From assembly GCF_011046895.1 (NCBI RefSeq), contig NZ_CP049250.1:1002001-1066000 (forward strand): a stretch of 64,000 nucleotides of DNA, written 5' to 3'. Each line of letters begins with the position of its first letter. Positions within the stretch are counted from its first letter, which is position 1. Made by a program: the position numbers and the translations under genes. The notes below the pieces were generated by a model. The model searched no databases and was not told the DNA's origin. It was given only the letters and a program-made list of their open reading frames with translations. This document shows, one piece after another, positions 39,331 through 47,984 of this stretch. Source of the DNA: Rhizobium rhizoryzae. GTDB taxonomy: Bacteria; Pseudomonadota; Alphaproteobacteria; Rhizobiales; Rhizobiaceae.

Positions 39331-39936
39331 ATGGAAAAATTCGTCAAGCTTACCGGCGTTGCTGCGCCGCTTCCCGTTGTCAATATCGACACGGACATGA
39401 TCATTCCGAAGGATTACCTGAAGACGATCAAGCGCACCGGTCTCGGCAAAGGTCTCTTTGCTGAAGCCCGCTACAAGGATGATGGTTCGCTGAACCCTGA
39501 CTTCGTTCTCAACAAGCCTCAGTATGAAAATGCCAAGATCCTGGTGGCCGGTGATAACTTCGGCTGTGGTTCTTCCCGCGAGCATGCGCCATGGGCGCTG
39601 CTGGATTTCGGCATCCGCTGCGTGATCTCCACGTCCTTCGCCGACATTTTCTACAACAACTGTTTCAAGAACGGCATTCTGCCGATCGTTGTTTCGCAGG
39701 ATGATCTCGACAAGCTGATGGACGATGCCTCGCGTGGCTCGAACGCAGTCTTGACGGTTGATCTGGAAGCACAGGAAATCTCCGGTCCGGATGGCGGCAA
39801 GATCACCTTCGACATCGACCCGGCGCGCAAGCACATCATGCTGGAAGGCCTTGACGACATTGCCACCACGCTGAAGAGCGATTCCGCAATCGCGAGCTTC
39901 GAGAGCAAGGTACAGGCCGAGCGTCCCTGGCTCTGA
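39331..39936 (+). CDS. leuD: 3-isopropylmalate dehydratase small subunit
   Basis: LeuD is the small (swivel-domain) subunit of isopropylmalate isomerase in leucine synthesis. It works with LeuC, which is not in this window. The 201-residue protein contains D-T-D-M-I-I-P-K, the [12 protein letters not shown] active-site loop and [17 protein letters not shown] precedes the ATG. It is followed by its own terminator and then leuB, as in other rhizobia where leuC is unlinked. Confidence 0.96.
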   Translation: MEKFVKLTGVAAPLPVVNIDTDMIIPKDYLKTIKRTGLGKGLFAEARYKDDGSLNPDFVLNKPQYENAKILVAGDNFGCGSSREHAPWALLDFGIRCVISTSFADIFYNNCFKNGILPIVVSQDDLDKLMDDASRGSNAVLTVDLEAQEISGPDGGKITFDIDPARKHIMLEGLDDIATTLKSDSAIASFESKVQAERPWL

Positions 39937-39951
39937 AACTGATCGAACATG

Positions 39952-39981
39952 AACCCGGCTCCTCAAGGAACCGGGTTTTCT
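39952..39981 (+). terminator. rho-independent terminator after leuD
   Basis: AACCCGG and CCGGGTT form a 7-bp stem with a 12-nt loop, followed by TTCTTTTG. It lies 16 bp after leuD, so leuD and leuB are probably separate transcripts. Confidence 0.8.
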
Positions 39982-40079
39982 TTTGCTCTCGTTCTGCGGC
40001 AGGCTCGGACGAGGTGAGGAGAGGAGCGCTGGCTGACGGCAGCGCAGAGGTGAGCCTGCTTTTGCCAAGGATATGATTG

Positions 40080-41189
40080 ATGTCTCACAAGCTTTTCCTT
40101 CTTCCCGGTGACGGTATCGGTCCGGAAGCCATGGCCGAAGTTCGCAAGATCATCGCCTATATGAATGAAGCCATGAATACAGGCTTCGAAACTGAAGAAG
40201 GCCTGGTCGGCGGCTGCGCCTATGATGCGCATGGCTCGGCCATTTCCGAGGACGACATGGCAAAGGCCATGGCAGCTGATGCCGTTCTCTTCGGTGCCGT
40301 TGGTGGTCCGAAGTGGGATGCGGTGCCTTACGAAGTGCGTCCGGAAGCCGGTCTGCTCCGCCTGCGCAAGGATCTCGAACTGTTTGCAAACCTGCGCCCG
40401 GCCATCTGCTATCCGGCACTTGCCAATGCGTCCTCCCTGAAGCCCGAGCTGGTTGAAGGCCTCGATATCCTGATCGTTCGCGAGTTGACGGGCGGCGTTT
40501 ACTTCGGCGAACCGAAGACAATCACAGATCTGGGCAATGGCCAGAAGCGCGCAATCGATACGCAGGTTTACGATACCTATGAAATCGAGCGTATCTCGTC
40601 GGTCGCATTCGAACTCGCCCGCACGCGCAAGAACGCCGTCTGCTCCATGGAAAAGCGCAACGTCATGAAGTCTGGCGTTTTGTGGAATCAGGTTGTGACC
40701 GAGACCCACAAGGCGAAGTTCTCCGATGTGAAGCTGGACCATATGCTGGCGGATGCCGGCGGGATGCAGCTCGTTCGTGCGCCGAAGCAGTTTGACGTGA
40801 TCGTAACCGACAACCTCTTTGGCGACATGTTGTCCGACGTGGCCGCCATGCTGACCGGCTCCCTCGGAATGTTGCCGTCTGCTTCGCTGGGGGCACCGGA
40901 CCCCAAGACCGGCAAGCGGAAGGCGCTTTATGAGCCTGTACATGGTTCGGCGCCGGATATTGCAGGTCAGGGCATTGCAAACCCGATCGCCATGATTGCC
41001 TCCTTCGCCATGTGCCTGCGCTATTCGTTCAACATGGTTGCGGAAGCCGATCGCCTCGAAAAGGCTATCGCCAACGTCCTCGACAAGGGTATCCGTACCG
41101 GCGATATCATGGCTGAAGGCGCAACACGCGTCGGCACCGCCGAAATGGGCGATGCCATTCTGGCCGAGTTCAAGTCGCTCGCGGCCTGA
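40080..41189 (+). CDS. leuB: 3-isopropylmalate dehydrogenase
   Basis: LeuB oxidises and decarboxylates 3-isopropylmalate to 2-ketoisocaproate with NAD. The 369-residue protein has [19 protein letters not shown], the substrate-binding arginines in L-R-L-R-K-D-L, and [12 protein letters not shown]. The NAD-site [11 protein letters not shown] is also present. ATG 40080 is directly preceded by an in-frame TTG (40077). AAGG lies upstream. A good terminator follows. Confidence 0.97.
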   Translation: MSHKLFLLPGDGIGPEAMAEVRKIIAYMNEAMNTGFETEEGLVGGCAYDAHGSAISEDDMAKAMAADAVLFGAVGGPKWDAVPYEVRPEAGLLRLRKDLELFANLRPAICYPALANASSLKPELVEGLDILIVRELTGGVYFGEPKTITDLGNGQKRAIDTQVYDTYEIERISSVAFELARTRKNAVCSMEKRNVMKSGVLWNQVVTETHKAKFSDVKLDHMLADAGGMQLVRAPKQFDVIVTDNLFGDMLSDVAAMLTGSLGMLPSASLGAPDPKTGKRKALYEPVHGSAPDIAGQGIANPIAMIASFAMCLRYSFNMVAEADRLEKAIANVLDKGIRTGDIMAEGATRVGTAEMGDAILAEFKSLAA

Positions 41190-41216
41190 GCGAATTTTTC
41201 ATCTACGACGATTGCG

Positions 41217-41246
41217 ACGCCCTGCATCTGCAGGGCGTTTGCATTT
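41217..41246 (+). terminator. rho-independent terminator after leuB
   Basis: ACGCCCTGCA and its exact complement TGCAGGGCGT form a 10-bp stem with a very short loop, followed by TTGCATTTT. The adjacent MITE-like element begins where this T-tract ends. Confidence 0.8.
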
Positions 41247-41592
41247 TAGAGCGGGGTTCGATCTGATGGGATCAATTCGGTTAGCCCAAACCGGTTCGTT
41301 CCACGAGGAGAAGGGCGCGTGTCGTAGCTATCGCATACGGCCAAGCCCTTCGACACAGTGGACGGCCGGTTTCGGCTAATCCTCCCGCCGGATTGCCTTG
41401 CAATCCGGCAAGCATTTGAAGTGCCGAACACGCTTGTCGCTTTGCCTCGGCAAAGCGGCGTGGCCGGTGGGCGGCCTGTATTTTCGGCTTTCGCCTCGGA
41501 CGTATATCCAGATATGCCCTTCGGCAAAATCCTTGATCCTGACGAAAATCCATGGCCGCAGAATGATTCAATCAGGTCGAACCCCGCTCTAA
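41246..41592. mobile_element. MITE-like element with terminal inverted repeats and TA ends
   Basis: A 347-bp block is bounded by TTAGAGCGGGGTTCGA (41246-41261) and its exact inverse (41577-41592). The similarity extends imperfectly about 15 bp further inward. If the repeat proper starts at GAGCGG, both ends are flanked by TA, as expected for IS630/Tc1-mariner-type MITEs. Inside are two hairpins, GCCGGATTGC-CTT-GCAATCCGGC and GCTTTGCC-TC-GGCAAAGC, and no credible gene; the short open frames look random. It fills most of the 478-bp gap between leuB and the PAP2 gene. Copies elsewhere cannot be seen from one window. Confidence 0.7.
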
Positions 41593-41667
41593 CATAGGGA
41601 GAAGGGCATCAAACTGCTGTTACGTAGCTAGTGTATCCTAGGCTAATTTCAGCGATGAGGTGGCCCG

Positions 41668-42414
41668 ATGCTCAAGTCCATCGTCCGGCGTTCTAACAGA
41701 CATCGTCATAGTCCAGTCGATTATCATCCTGAGTGGCTGATCCTGGGCGGAAATATCGCGCTTCTGTCCGCTTTTGTTTTCGACGAGCCTGTCGCCCGCT
41801 TTTTTCGCTCTACGCACTCGGAGCTCAAATCCTTCGGGACAGTCATTACTGAAGTTGGCAATTCGGGATGGATCTTTGCCGTGGCGGGCGTCCTGCTTCT
41901 GCAGGCGCTGAAACATCTGCGAGCCGCCGATTGCCGTAGCATTCGCTACAACGCCTCACTCATCATGCAGGCGGCAAGCTACGTGATTCTGACGGTCGCG
42001 ATCTCAGGCCTGACTGCCAATCTTTTGAAATGGTTGATTGGGCGAACGCGACCGGCGCTCGAAAGCACATTTACATTTGCGCCGTTCGAGGGCGGCCATC
42101 TTTATGCAAGTTTCCCGTCCGGTCATGCCACGACCATCGGCGCCATCATGATGAGCATCTATCTTCTGGCTCCGATCTTGCGCCTCCCGATCCTGATTCT
42201 CGCGCTTTGGCTCGGCTTTTCCCGCGTCATGGTTGGGGCGCATTATCCAAGCGACGTCATTGCCGGCTTGGCTCTTGGAGCCTGGTTTGCCCTGTTGTTT
42301 GCCAGCATTTTTGCGCGATACGGATTGCTGTTCAGGAAGATGGAGCGAGATTTCCCTCGCCCGCGCAGCGGCTTGCGCCTGACCAGTGGACCAGACCCGA
42401 TCGCGATAAAATGA
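41668..42414 (+). CDS. PAP2 family phosphatase, membrane
   Basis: This 248-residue membrane protein has about five or six hydrophobic segments and all three PAP2 motifs: K-W-L-I-G-R-T-R-P, P-S-G-H and S-R-V-M-V-G-A-H-Y-P-S-D. Family members remove phosphate from lipid phosphates (undecaprenyl pyrophosphate, phosphatidylglycerol phosphate, lipid A). Because it faces a cassette that loads sugar phosphate onto undecaprenyl phosphate, carrier recycling is an attractive guess. A lipid A phosphatase role (LpxE/LpxF-like) is equally possible. Confidence 0.82.
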   Translation: MLKSIVRRSNRHRHSPVDYHPEWLILGGNIALLSAFVFDEPVARFFRSTHSELKSFGTVITEVGNSGWIFAVAGVLLLQALKHLRAADCRSIRYNASLIMQAASYVILTVAISGLTANLLKWLIGRTRPALESTFTFAPFEGGHLYASFPSGHATTIGAIMMSIYLLAPILRLPILILALWLGFSRVMVGAHYPSDVIAGLALGAWFALLFASIFARYGLLFRKMERDFPRPRSGLRLTSGPDPIAIK

Positions 42415-42428
42415 TCGAATGAGGCGGA

Positions 42429-44324
42429 TCAGGCCTTTGCCGGGTCGTTGTCCGGATCCATGCCGATAAACGAAAACAGGATGTCACGGGCTTTGTCTTC
42501 GTCCCGACGCCGGGCCGCGTCGCAGAGGTCGTCCAGCGCTTCCTTGAGCGGCAGTTTGGCAATGGCGCTGGAATCCGCACGCAGGATCTTGGGATGTTCG
42601 GTCTTCATGGCGTTTGCCATATCGTAGAACAGCTCTTCGAAAAGCTTTTCACCGGGGCGACTGCCTGTCACCTTGACCTCAATTCCGCCCACCGGGTTCC
42701 TGGCGTCCCTGACTGCAAACCCGGCCAGCCGGATCATGTTCTCCGCCAGATCGCCGATACGGACCGGTTCGCCCATTTCCAGCAGGAAGATATCGCCGCC
42801 CTGTGATAGCGCGCTTGCCTGGACGATGAGTTCGGCTGCTTCCTGGATCGACATGAAATAACGACGCATGTCCGGATTGGTTACCGTTACGGGTCCACCA
42901 TTGGCGATCTGCTTCTTGAACAGCGGAACCACGGAGCCATTCGAGCCCAGAACGTTCCCGAAACGAACCGCACAGAAGTTCTGCTCGCGACCCAGTTCCC
43001 GCGCCTTCAGCGCCATCTGGCGCACGATGAGTTCGGCCCAGCGCTTGGTAGCGCCCATGACATTGGTTGGGCGAACCGCCTTATCGGACGAGATGAGGAC
43101 GAAGTCTGCGATGTTTTCCTCGAAGGCAACCTTCGCAACCGTTGCCGTTCCGAAGATGTTGTTCTCGATACCTTCAATGGCATTGGCTTCGACCAGCGGC
43201 ACATGCTTGTGCGCTGCCGCGTGGTAAAGAATATCCACCTTGTGCTGGCAAATGGCATCGCGCACACGCGCTTCATGGGTGATGGACCCCAGAACCGGAA
43301 TGACGGGGCAGCGCCCTGTCGCCTGCAGTTCCTGGTCGATCATGTAAAGCGCATACTCATTGGCTTCAAAAAGAATGAGGGCCTTGGGCTTCCATTGAAC
43401 GATGAGGCGGCAGAGTTCCGATCCGATCGATCCGCCCGCGCCCGTCACCATCACTGTACGATCTTCAAGGATCCTGCCGAGCAGCTTCGGATCCGGCGGT
43501 ACGAAGGAGCGACCCAGCAATTCGTCGATCTCGATCTCACGGATCTGATTGGCGAGATAGCGTCCATCCACGAGGTCAGTAATGTCTGGCACTGTGCGGA
43601 TCTTCACGCCGAGACCACTGATGCTGCTGATCACGCTCTTGCGCCGATCTGCCGAAAGCGACGACAGCGAGAGGATGATTTCCTCGACGCCATATTGATC
43701 GATCAGCTTTGGCAAGTTGGCCGGATTGTAGACGCGATATCCACCAAGATCGCGACCATGATGGTTCGGATCCTCATCCAGCAATCCGACGACATATCGA
43801 TTGCCATTGCCGCGCAACGCGGTTGCAAGCTGTACCGAGGAGGCGCTTGCACCGTAGATGAAAATCGGATGTTCGTCCCGGCGCATGCCGGTGCCCTGGT
43901 TCAGGATAACTTTCACGGCAAACCGAAAGCCGCCGACGAGCGTCGTGCCGATCGCGAAATAGAAGAACGGGACCGAGCGGGGAACGACGCCGCGCCCGGA
44001 CATTTCCAGCATGAAGACGACAAGGATCCAGAGCATGGTGGCTGCCGCCATGGCCTGGAGGATTGTCCAGATGGCCGTATCAGGCAAATAGCGCAGCACA
44101 GCGCGGTAGAGGCCCAGCCGTATGAAGATCGGTATGGCGATGATGGGTGCTGCCAGTGCGAGAAAGATGCGCTCGTCCGTCAACACCGGATCCCAGACAG
44201 CATAGCGCAGGGCATAACTTGCCCAGATCGCCATGATCAGCGCAGCACAGTCGTAACCGATCAGGATCACTCGCTTCCAGAAGCGCGGCATGCTTTCGAT
44301 GATGTGGCGCAAAAAGTGAAGCAT
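42429..44324 (-). CDS. membrane-bound nucleotide-sugar 4,6-dehydratase (WbpM/CapD/FlaA1 family; WreV-like)
   Basis: This is a 631-residue protein with four N-terminal membrane helices (about residues 15-125), a Rossmann-like CoA-binding-type domain (I-Y-G-A-S-A-S-S-V, near 150-270) and a short-chain dehydrogenase domain. The latter opens with V-T-G-A-G-G-S-I-G-S-E-L near residue 294. The catalytic Tyr is replaced by Met in S-S-D-K-A-V-R-P-T-N-V-M-G-A-T-K-R, the S-M-K triad typical of WbpM/FlaA1. Likely reaction: UDP-GlcNAc to UDP-4-keto-6-deoxy-GlcNAc. It is last in a three-gene minus-strand cassette resembling Rhizobium etli wreU-wreQ-wreV. Confidence 0.85.
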   Translation of the reverse strand: MLHFLRHIIESMPRFWKRVILIGYDCAALIMAIWASYALRYAVWDPVLTDERIFLALAAPIIAIPIFIRLGLYRAVLRYLPDTAIWTILQAMAAATMLWILVVFMLEMSGRGVVPRSVPFFYFAIGTTLVGGFRFAVKVILNQGTGMRRDEHPIFIYGASASSVQLATALRGNGNRYVVGLLDEDPNHHGRDLGGYRVYNPANLPKLIDQYGVEEIILSLSSLSADRRKSVISSISGLGVKIRTVPDITDLVDGRYLANQIREIEIDELLGRSFVPPDPKLLGRILEDRTVMVTGAGGSIGSELCRLIVQWKPKALILFEANEYALYMIDQELQATGRCPVIPVLGSITHEARVRDAICQHKVDILYHAAAHKHVPLVEANAIEGIENNIFGTATVAKVAFEENIADFVLISSDKAVRPTNVMGATKRWAELIVRQMALKARELGREQNFCAVRFGNVLGSNGSVVPLFKKQIANGGPVTVTNPDMRRYFMSIQEAAELIVQASALSQGGDIFLLEMGEPVRIGDLAENMIRLAGFAVRDARNPVGGIEVKVTGSRPGEKLFEELFYDMANAMKTEHPKILRADSSAIAKLPLKEALDDLCDAARRRDEDKARDILFSFIGMDPDNDPAKA

Positions 44325-44392
44325 CGTCTATCCGGCGGGAACCCTGTTACTGTGGGCATATCAAGCGGCGCAAACTCCGCATCAACGAAATG

Positions 44393-45325
44393 TCATTCTC
44401 GCGAGGGTAATCCCAGAACGGTCTTCTTCAAGGCGTCATCGACCTCGAATGGTGGTGACCATCGAAGGCTTTCGACCGTCTTGCCTATATCGACCTGGAG
44501 ATTGCTAAGCAAGCGGTCGCTATAGGAACGTTTCCCCAGCGCGACAGCCATTGCGTGCAAAAGGGCTGGGGGTACCGGAAGATTGAACCCGTTTCGACCT
44601 TGTAGGCGTGCCAGCCTGGAGAAGAGGTCGGCTGTCGACAAATCCTTTTTGTCACTTGCCATGAACACTCTCTCGTTCGGCATCTCTGCTTTTGCCGCCT
44701 TGATGAGGAGATCAACCAGATTTCCGACATAGATCAGCGAGCGCTTGTTCTGGCAGAGACCGAAGGGGGAGGGGAGGCCGCTTGCTGCCCATCGCATCAA
44801 CAGACTGAAATTGGCGCCCACGCCCGGCCCGTAGACCAGTGGCGGTCTTACAATGATGACCTCAAGCCCTGTTTCGTCGGCAAGTTTCAGCAATTGTACT
44901 TCTGCTTCGGCCTTCGATTGACCATAGGCGTCCTCGGGTGCCGGAGGGTCACTTGCCTTGAAGGCTATTCCGAGGCCTGTTCTTTCGCCATTTACTTTGA
45001 CGGAGCTTACAAAAACGAAGCGACGGACCCCTGCAGCCTGTGCCTGCCGTGCCAGATTGACCGTGGCTTCCACGTTCAACGCGCGGAAGGCAGCCAGTGG
45101 GTCCGCTTCCGTTTCGAACATGACATGCACCCGGGCTGCAAGATGGACGACCGTCTCGATTCCTTGCAAAGCCGCCGACCAGTCCGTGGTCCGGCTGATA
45201 TCGCCAATCGCAGTCGTCGCGTTTGCGCCATTGCGCGTGACTGGCCGGAGCGGAATATTCCGATATTGCAGTTCATCGCACAGATGGCGACCCACGAATC
45301 CATTGGCTCCGGTAACAAGGATCAT
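44393..45325 (-). CDS. NAD-dependent epimerase/dehydratase, probable UDP-4-keto-6-deoxysugar reductase (WreQ/WbpV-like)
   Basis: This is a 310-residue extended SDR protein. It has the N-terminal M-I-L-V-T-G-A-N-G-F-V-G NAD(P) site, F-V-S-S-V-K-V-N-G-E and the catalytic Y-G-Q-S-K, followed by R-P-P-L-V-Y-G-P-G-V. Between a WecA-like transferase and a WbpM-like dehydratase, the best inference is the 4-keto reductase that produces UDP-N-acetylquinovosamine (or the fucosamine epimer). ATG 45325 overlaps the stop of the upstream transferase by four bases, so the two are translationally coupled. The open frame extends to 45355. Confidence 0.8.
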   Translation of the reverse strand: MILVTGANGFVGRHLCDELQYRNIPLRPVTRNGANATTAIGDISRTTDWSAALQGIETVVHLAARVHVMFETEADPLAAFRALNVEATVNLARQAQAAGVRRFVFVSSVKVNGERTGLGIAFKASDPPAPEDAYGQSKAEAEVQLLKLADETGLEVIIVRPPLVYGPGVGANFSLLMRWAASGLPSPFGLCQNKRSLIYVGNLVDLLIKAAKAEMPNERVFMASDKKDLSTADLFSRLARLQGRNGFNLPVPPALLHAMAVALGKRSYSDRLLSNLQVDIGKTVESLRWSPPFEVDDALKKTVLGLPSRE

Positions 45326-46395
45326 GTCGGCTTCCTGCCGTTCAGCCGAACACATCGAGCGCGGTAGGCCTGTGGAGAGGCTGAAACGTCGTCAGGTAGT
45401 CCGGCGCCCGCCGCCAGCACAGCCAAAATCACGAGGCCGTAGGCGATGAGGACGATGCACCATCCGGCGAACCCCTGCGGCACGATCATCGCGAGCGGTA
45501 GAAGGATCAGAAGATTGATGAAAAACGCTGCTGTGGAGACGGGCCGCGCGCCTCCGAAGCGGCGAGACAGGCGCTGATAGGCATGTGCACGATGAGCCTG
45601 TGACAGCCTGTCGGCGCCCAGAAAGCGGACAATCAGTGTCGTTGTGGCGTCGGTCGCAAACAGAAGGGAGAGCAACAGCCATTGTGGCAGCGTCATCCAG
45701 CCCTGGACCAAGGTCTGGAACGCCAGTGCCACGATGATGAAGCCCAGAAAAGTACTGCCTGCATCACCCATGAAGATCTTTGCAGGAGGCCAGTTGAATA
45801 CAAGAAAGCCAAGGGTAGCAACCGCGACGATTGCCATCATCCACCAAGGCCATTGATCGAGGGCCGCAGGAACCTGAAGGAAGGAAAGTGTCATCGCAGA
45901 TACCATCATCGTCACGGCTTGCTGCCCTGCAATTCCATCGATCCCGTCCATGAAATTGAAAAGATTGATCCACCAGACTCCGCTGATGAGGAGAAGGAGA
46001 GTAAGCAAAGGCATCAGGATGAGGTTGGTCCCGCCGCTGAGCACTGCGACCGGTTGAGTGATGAGCAATGCACCCATGACGCATACTGTCTGGACAGCCA
46101 TTCTCAATCGCGCCGGAAGCGGATTGCGGTCATCGATGAAACCAACGACAGCGATGATGAGCGAAAGAAAAAGCAGGGCTAGATCGCTGAGTGTCGTTCC
46201 GGGAAGAAGAAAACCGGCCATGCAGGCAGCGATAACGATGCCAACGCCGCCGCCTGCCGGGGTTGGTTTCACGTGAGACGATCTTCCAAGAGGGATCTGG
46301 ATGAGGCCCAGCGCCGCTGCGTTGCGGATCATCACATAGACGCAAAATACGCTGACGGCGAAGCAGCCGATGAGAATGGCAATGTTGGCCAGCAT
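45322..46395 (-). CDS. polyprenyl-phosphate sugar-1-phosphate transferase (WecA/WbpL/MraY family; WreU-like)
   Basis: This is a 357-residue protein with about ten membrane helices, and it transfers HexNAc-1-phosphate onto undecaprenyl phosphate. Family motifs are H-V-K-P-T-P-A-G-G-G near residue 40, F-I-D-D-R-N, N-L-F-N-F-M-D-G-I-D-G-I-A-G and the metal-binding M-G-D-A-G-S-T-F-L-G. ATG 46395 gives a hydrophobic N terminus; an upstream frame to 46464 looks like noise. It is the first gene of the sugar cassette, with QuiNAc-1-P as the likely substrate by analogy to R. etli WreU and Pseudomonas WbpL. This would start O-antigen or another surface glycan. Confidence 0.85.
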   Translation of the reverse strand: MLANIAILIGCFAVSVFCVYVMIRNAAALGLIQIPLGRSSHVKPTPAGGGVGIVIAACMAGFLLPGTTLSDLALLFLSLIIAVVGFIDDRNPLPARLRMAVQTVCVMGALLITQPVAVLSGGTNLILMPLLTLLLLISGVWWINLFNFMDGIDGIAGQQAVTMMVSAMTLSFLQVPAALDQWPWWMMAIVAVATLGFLVFNWPPAKIFMGDAGSTFLGFIIVALAFQTLVQGWMTLPQWLLLSLLFATDATTTLIVRFLGADRLSQAHRAHAYQRLSRRFGGARPVSTAAFFINLLILLPLAMIVPQGFAGWCIVLIAYGLVILAVLAAGAGLPDDVSASPQAYRARCVRLNGRKPT

Positions 46396-46479
46396 GCAGT
46401 GTTCTCTCCTGATGCCGCCTGCTCTAGAAGGCGTGCCCTGTCTTGTCCAGTCGAAGATCGGCAACGGCCCAGCGAGGTC

Positions 46480-46507
46480 TTGACTTCATCACGAAATCTT
46501 CTAATGA
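46480..46507 (+). promoter_or_regulatory. probable asd promoter
   Basis: TTGACT (46480-46485), a 16-bp spacer and TAATGA (46502-46507) resemble a sigma-70 promoter. A start near 46513 would place the small leader reading frame at the very beginning of the asd mRNA. The -10 match is weak. Confidence 0.4.
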
Positions 46508-46529
46508 GTTCAGCCGAAAGGAAGCAAGA

Positions 46530-46649
46530 ATGTATCGCTGCGACAATCACATCGCTGCCTTCTGCCAACCGGCTCGACCAGCCGGATCGCTTCCCGTTGC
46601 ATCCGCATCCGAAAAAACCACGGCCAAAACGACGACGAAAACCGTCTGA
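46530..46649 (+). CDS. putative Thr/Lys-rich leader peptide upstream of asd
   Basis: This 39-residue frame starts at ATG 46530 with AAAGGAAG 5 nt upstream. It ends E-K-T-T-A-K-T-T-T-K-T-V: six Thr and three Lys in the last twelve codons (ACC/ACG and AAA, 46611-46646). The stop lies 113 nt before asd, whose pathway leads to Lys, Thr, Met and Ile. The design resembles attenuator leader peptides such as ThrL. A GC-rich hairpin lies downstream at 46672-46688. I have no homology evidence, and the codon run could be chance. Confidence 0.4.
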   Translation: MYRCDNHIAAFCQPARPAGSLPVASASEKTTAKTTTKTV

Positions 46650-46671
46650 CGTCTCTGGCCCACCGCTCTCT

Positions 46672-46688
46672 CCCCGGTCTGGCCGGGG
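46672..46688 (+). promoter_or_regulatory. hairpin in the asd leader, possible part of an attenuator
   Basis: CCCCGG and CCGGGG (46672-46677, 46683-46688) form a hairpin with loop TCTGG. An alternative pairing uses CGGCCA (46621-46626, inside the Thr/Lys codons) with TGGCCG (46680-46685), so the two structures exclude each other. No T-run follows, so if it regulates, it may act by something other than simple intrinsic termination. Confidence 0.35.
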
Positions 46689-46762
46689 ATAAGGGATACA
46701 CGGCGCGTTTCCGTGGTTCCCCCCTCCCACATCCGAGGAGAGAAGAGAAAGAGAGCAGTAAC

Positions 46763-47797
46763 ATGGGTTTCAAGATTGCAATCGTCGGCGCGACCGGCAA
46801 TGTCGGACGGGAGATGTTGAACATCCTCTCCGAACGCGGTTTTCCAGCATCAGAAGTTGTCGCGCTGGCTTCCGCTCGCAGTCAGGGCACGGAAGTTTCC
46901 TTCGGCGACAAGACGCTGAAGGTTTCCAATCTCGACAATTACGATTTTTCCGATACGGACATCTGCCTGATGTCTGCCGGCGGCACGATCTCGCAGAAGT
47001 GGTCGCCGAAGATCGGCGCGCAGGGCTGCGTCGTCATCGATAACTCATCAGCCTGGCGTTATGATTCGGAAGTTCCGCTGATCGTGCCGGAAGTTAACCC
47101 GGATGCGATTGCCGGCTTCACCAAGAAGAACATCATTGCAAATCCCAACTGCTCGACGGCGCAGCTTGTCGTCGCCCTGAAGCCCTTGCATGATGTCGCG
47201 AAGATCAAGCGTGTCGTCGTTTCGACCTATCAGTCCGTCTCCGGCGCGGGCAAGGAAGGCATGGACGAACTCTTTACACAGACGCGTGCTGTCTTCGTCG
47301 CAGACCCGGTTGAGTCCAAGAAGTTCACCAAGCGCATCGCGTTTAACGTAATTCCGCATATCGACGTGTTCATGGAAGACGGCTACACGAAGGAAGAGTG
47401 GAAGGTTCTGGCCGAAACCAAGAAGATGCTGGATCCGAAGATCAAGGTTACCTGCACCGCTGTGCGCGTGCCGGTCTTCATTGGTCACTCGGAGTCCGTC
47501 AATATCGAATTCGAAAACGAAATCACTGCCGATCAGGCACGTGATATTCTGCGCGAAGCTCCCGGTTGCCTTGTCATCGACAAGCACGAGAACGGCGGTT
47601 ACGTCACGCCTGTCGAATGCGCTGGTGAAGATGCCACCTACATCTCTCGCATCCGCGAAGATGCAACGGTCGAAAACGGTCTCAACATGTGGGTCGTTTC
47701 CGACAACCTGCGCAAGGGTGCTGCACTGAATGCCGTTCAGATCGCAGAGCTTCTCGTCAACCGCGGTCTTATCAAGCCGCGCAGCAAGGCGGCATAA
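46763..47797 (+). CDS. asd: aspartate-semialdehyde dehydrogenase
   Basis: Asd reduces beta-aspartyl phosphate to aspartate semialdehyde, the branch point to lysine/diaminopimelate, threonine and methionine. The 344-residue protein has I-V-G-A-T-G-N-V-G-R-E-M at the N terminus, M-S-A-G-G-T-I-S, the catalytic Cys in N-P-N-C-S-T-A-Q-L near residue 130, and H-S-E-S-V-N-I-E. A purine-rich GAGGAGAGAAGAG lies before the ATG. It has a long 5' region with a possible leader peptide and ends at a terminator. Confidence 0.97.
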   Translation: MGFKIAIVGATGNVGREMLNILSERGFPASEVVALASARSQGTEVSFGDKTLKVSNLDNYDFSDTDICLMSAGGTISQKWSPKIGAQGCVVIDNSSAWRYDSEVPLIVPEVNPDAIAGFTKKNIIANPNCSTAQLVVALKPLHDVAKIKRVVVSTYQSVSGAGKEGMDELFTQTRAVFVADPVESKKFTKRIAFNVIPHIDVFMEDGYTKEEWKVLAETKKMLDPKIKVTCTAVRVPVFIGHSESVNIEFENEITADQARDILREAPGCLVIDKHENGGYVTPVECAGEDATYISRIREDATVENGLNMWVVSDNLRKGAALNAVQIAELLVNRGLIKPRSKAA

Positions 47798-47825
47798 ACT
47801 TACGGTTTCGTAACCATGTTTCGGT

Positions 47826-47854
47826 AAGCCTCGCTCTCACGAGCGGGGCTTTTC
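47826..47854 (+). terminator. rho-independent terminator after asd
   Basis: AAGCCTCGCTC and GAGCGGGGCTT pair across a TCAC loop (11 bp, one G-T wobble), followed by TTCTC. It lies 29 bp after the asd stop. Confidence 0.85.
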
Positions 47855-47984
47855 TCTGGACAGTTCACGATCATTTCATAAGTGGTTGAGTTGTGCGCGA
47901 CGAAGCCTCTCGCCATAACCTCGACAGAAACAGGAACCCTGGTGGTGCGAAGAGCCGCGGTTCTGCAACGGATGGGATCAACGA

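Noticed and set aside
41281..41597. Short open frames inside the MITE-like element
   Set aside because: Several overlapping frames on both strands with no ribosome site or recognisable protein; the block is better explained by its inverted repeats and hairpins.
43203..44525. 440-codon open frame antisense to the WbpM-like gene
   Set aside because: Shadow of a gene with clear SDR and membrane features.
46443..46529. Upstream extension of the leader frame to an ATG at 46443
   Set aside because: It precedes the likely promoter and has no ribosome site; the start at 46530 is better.
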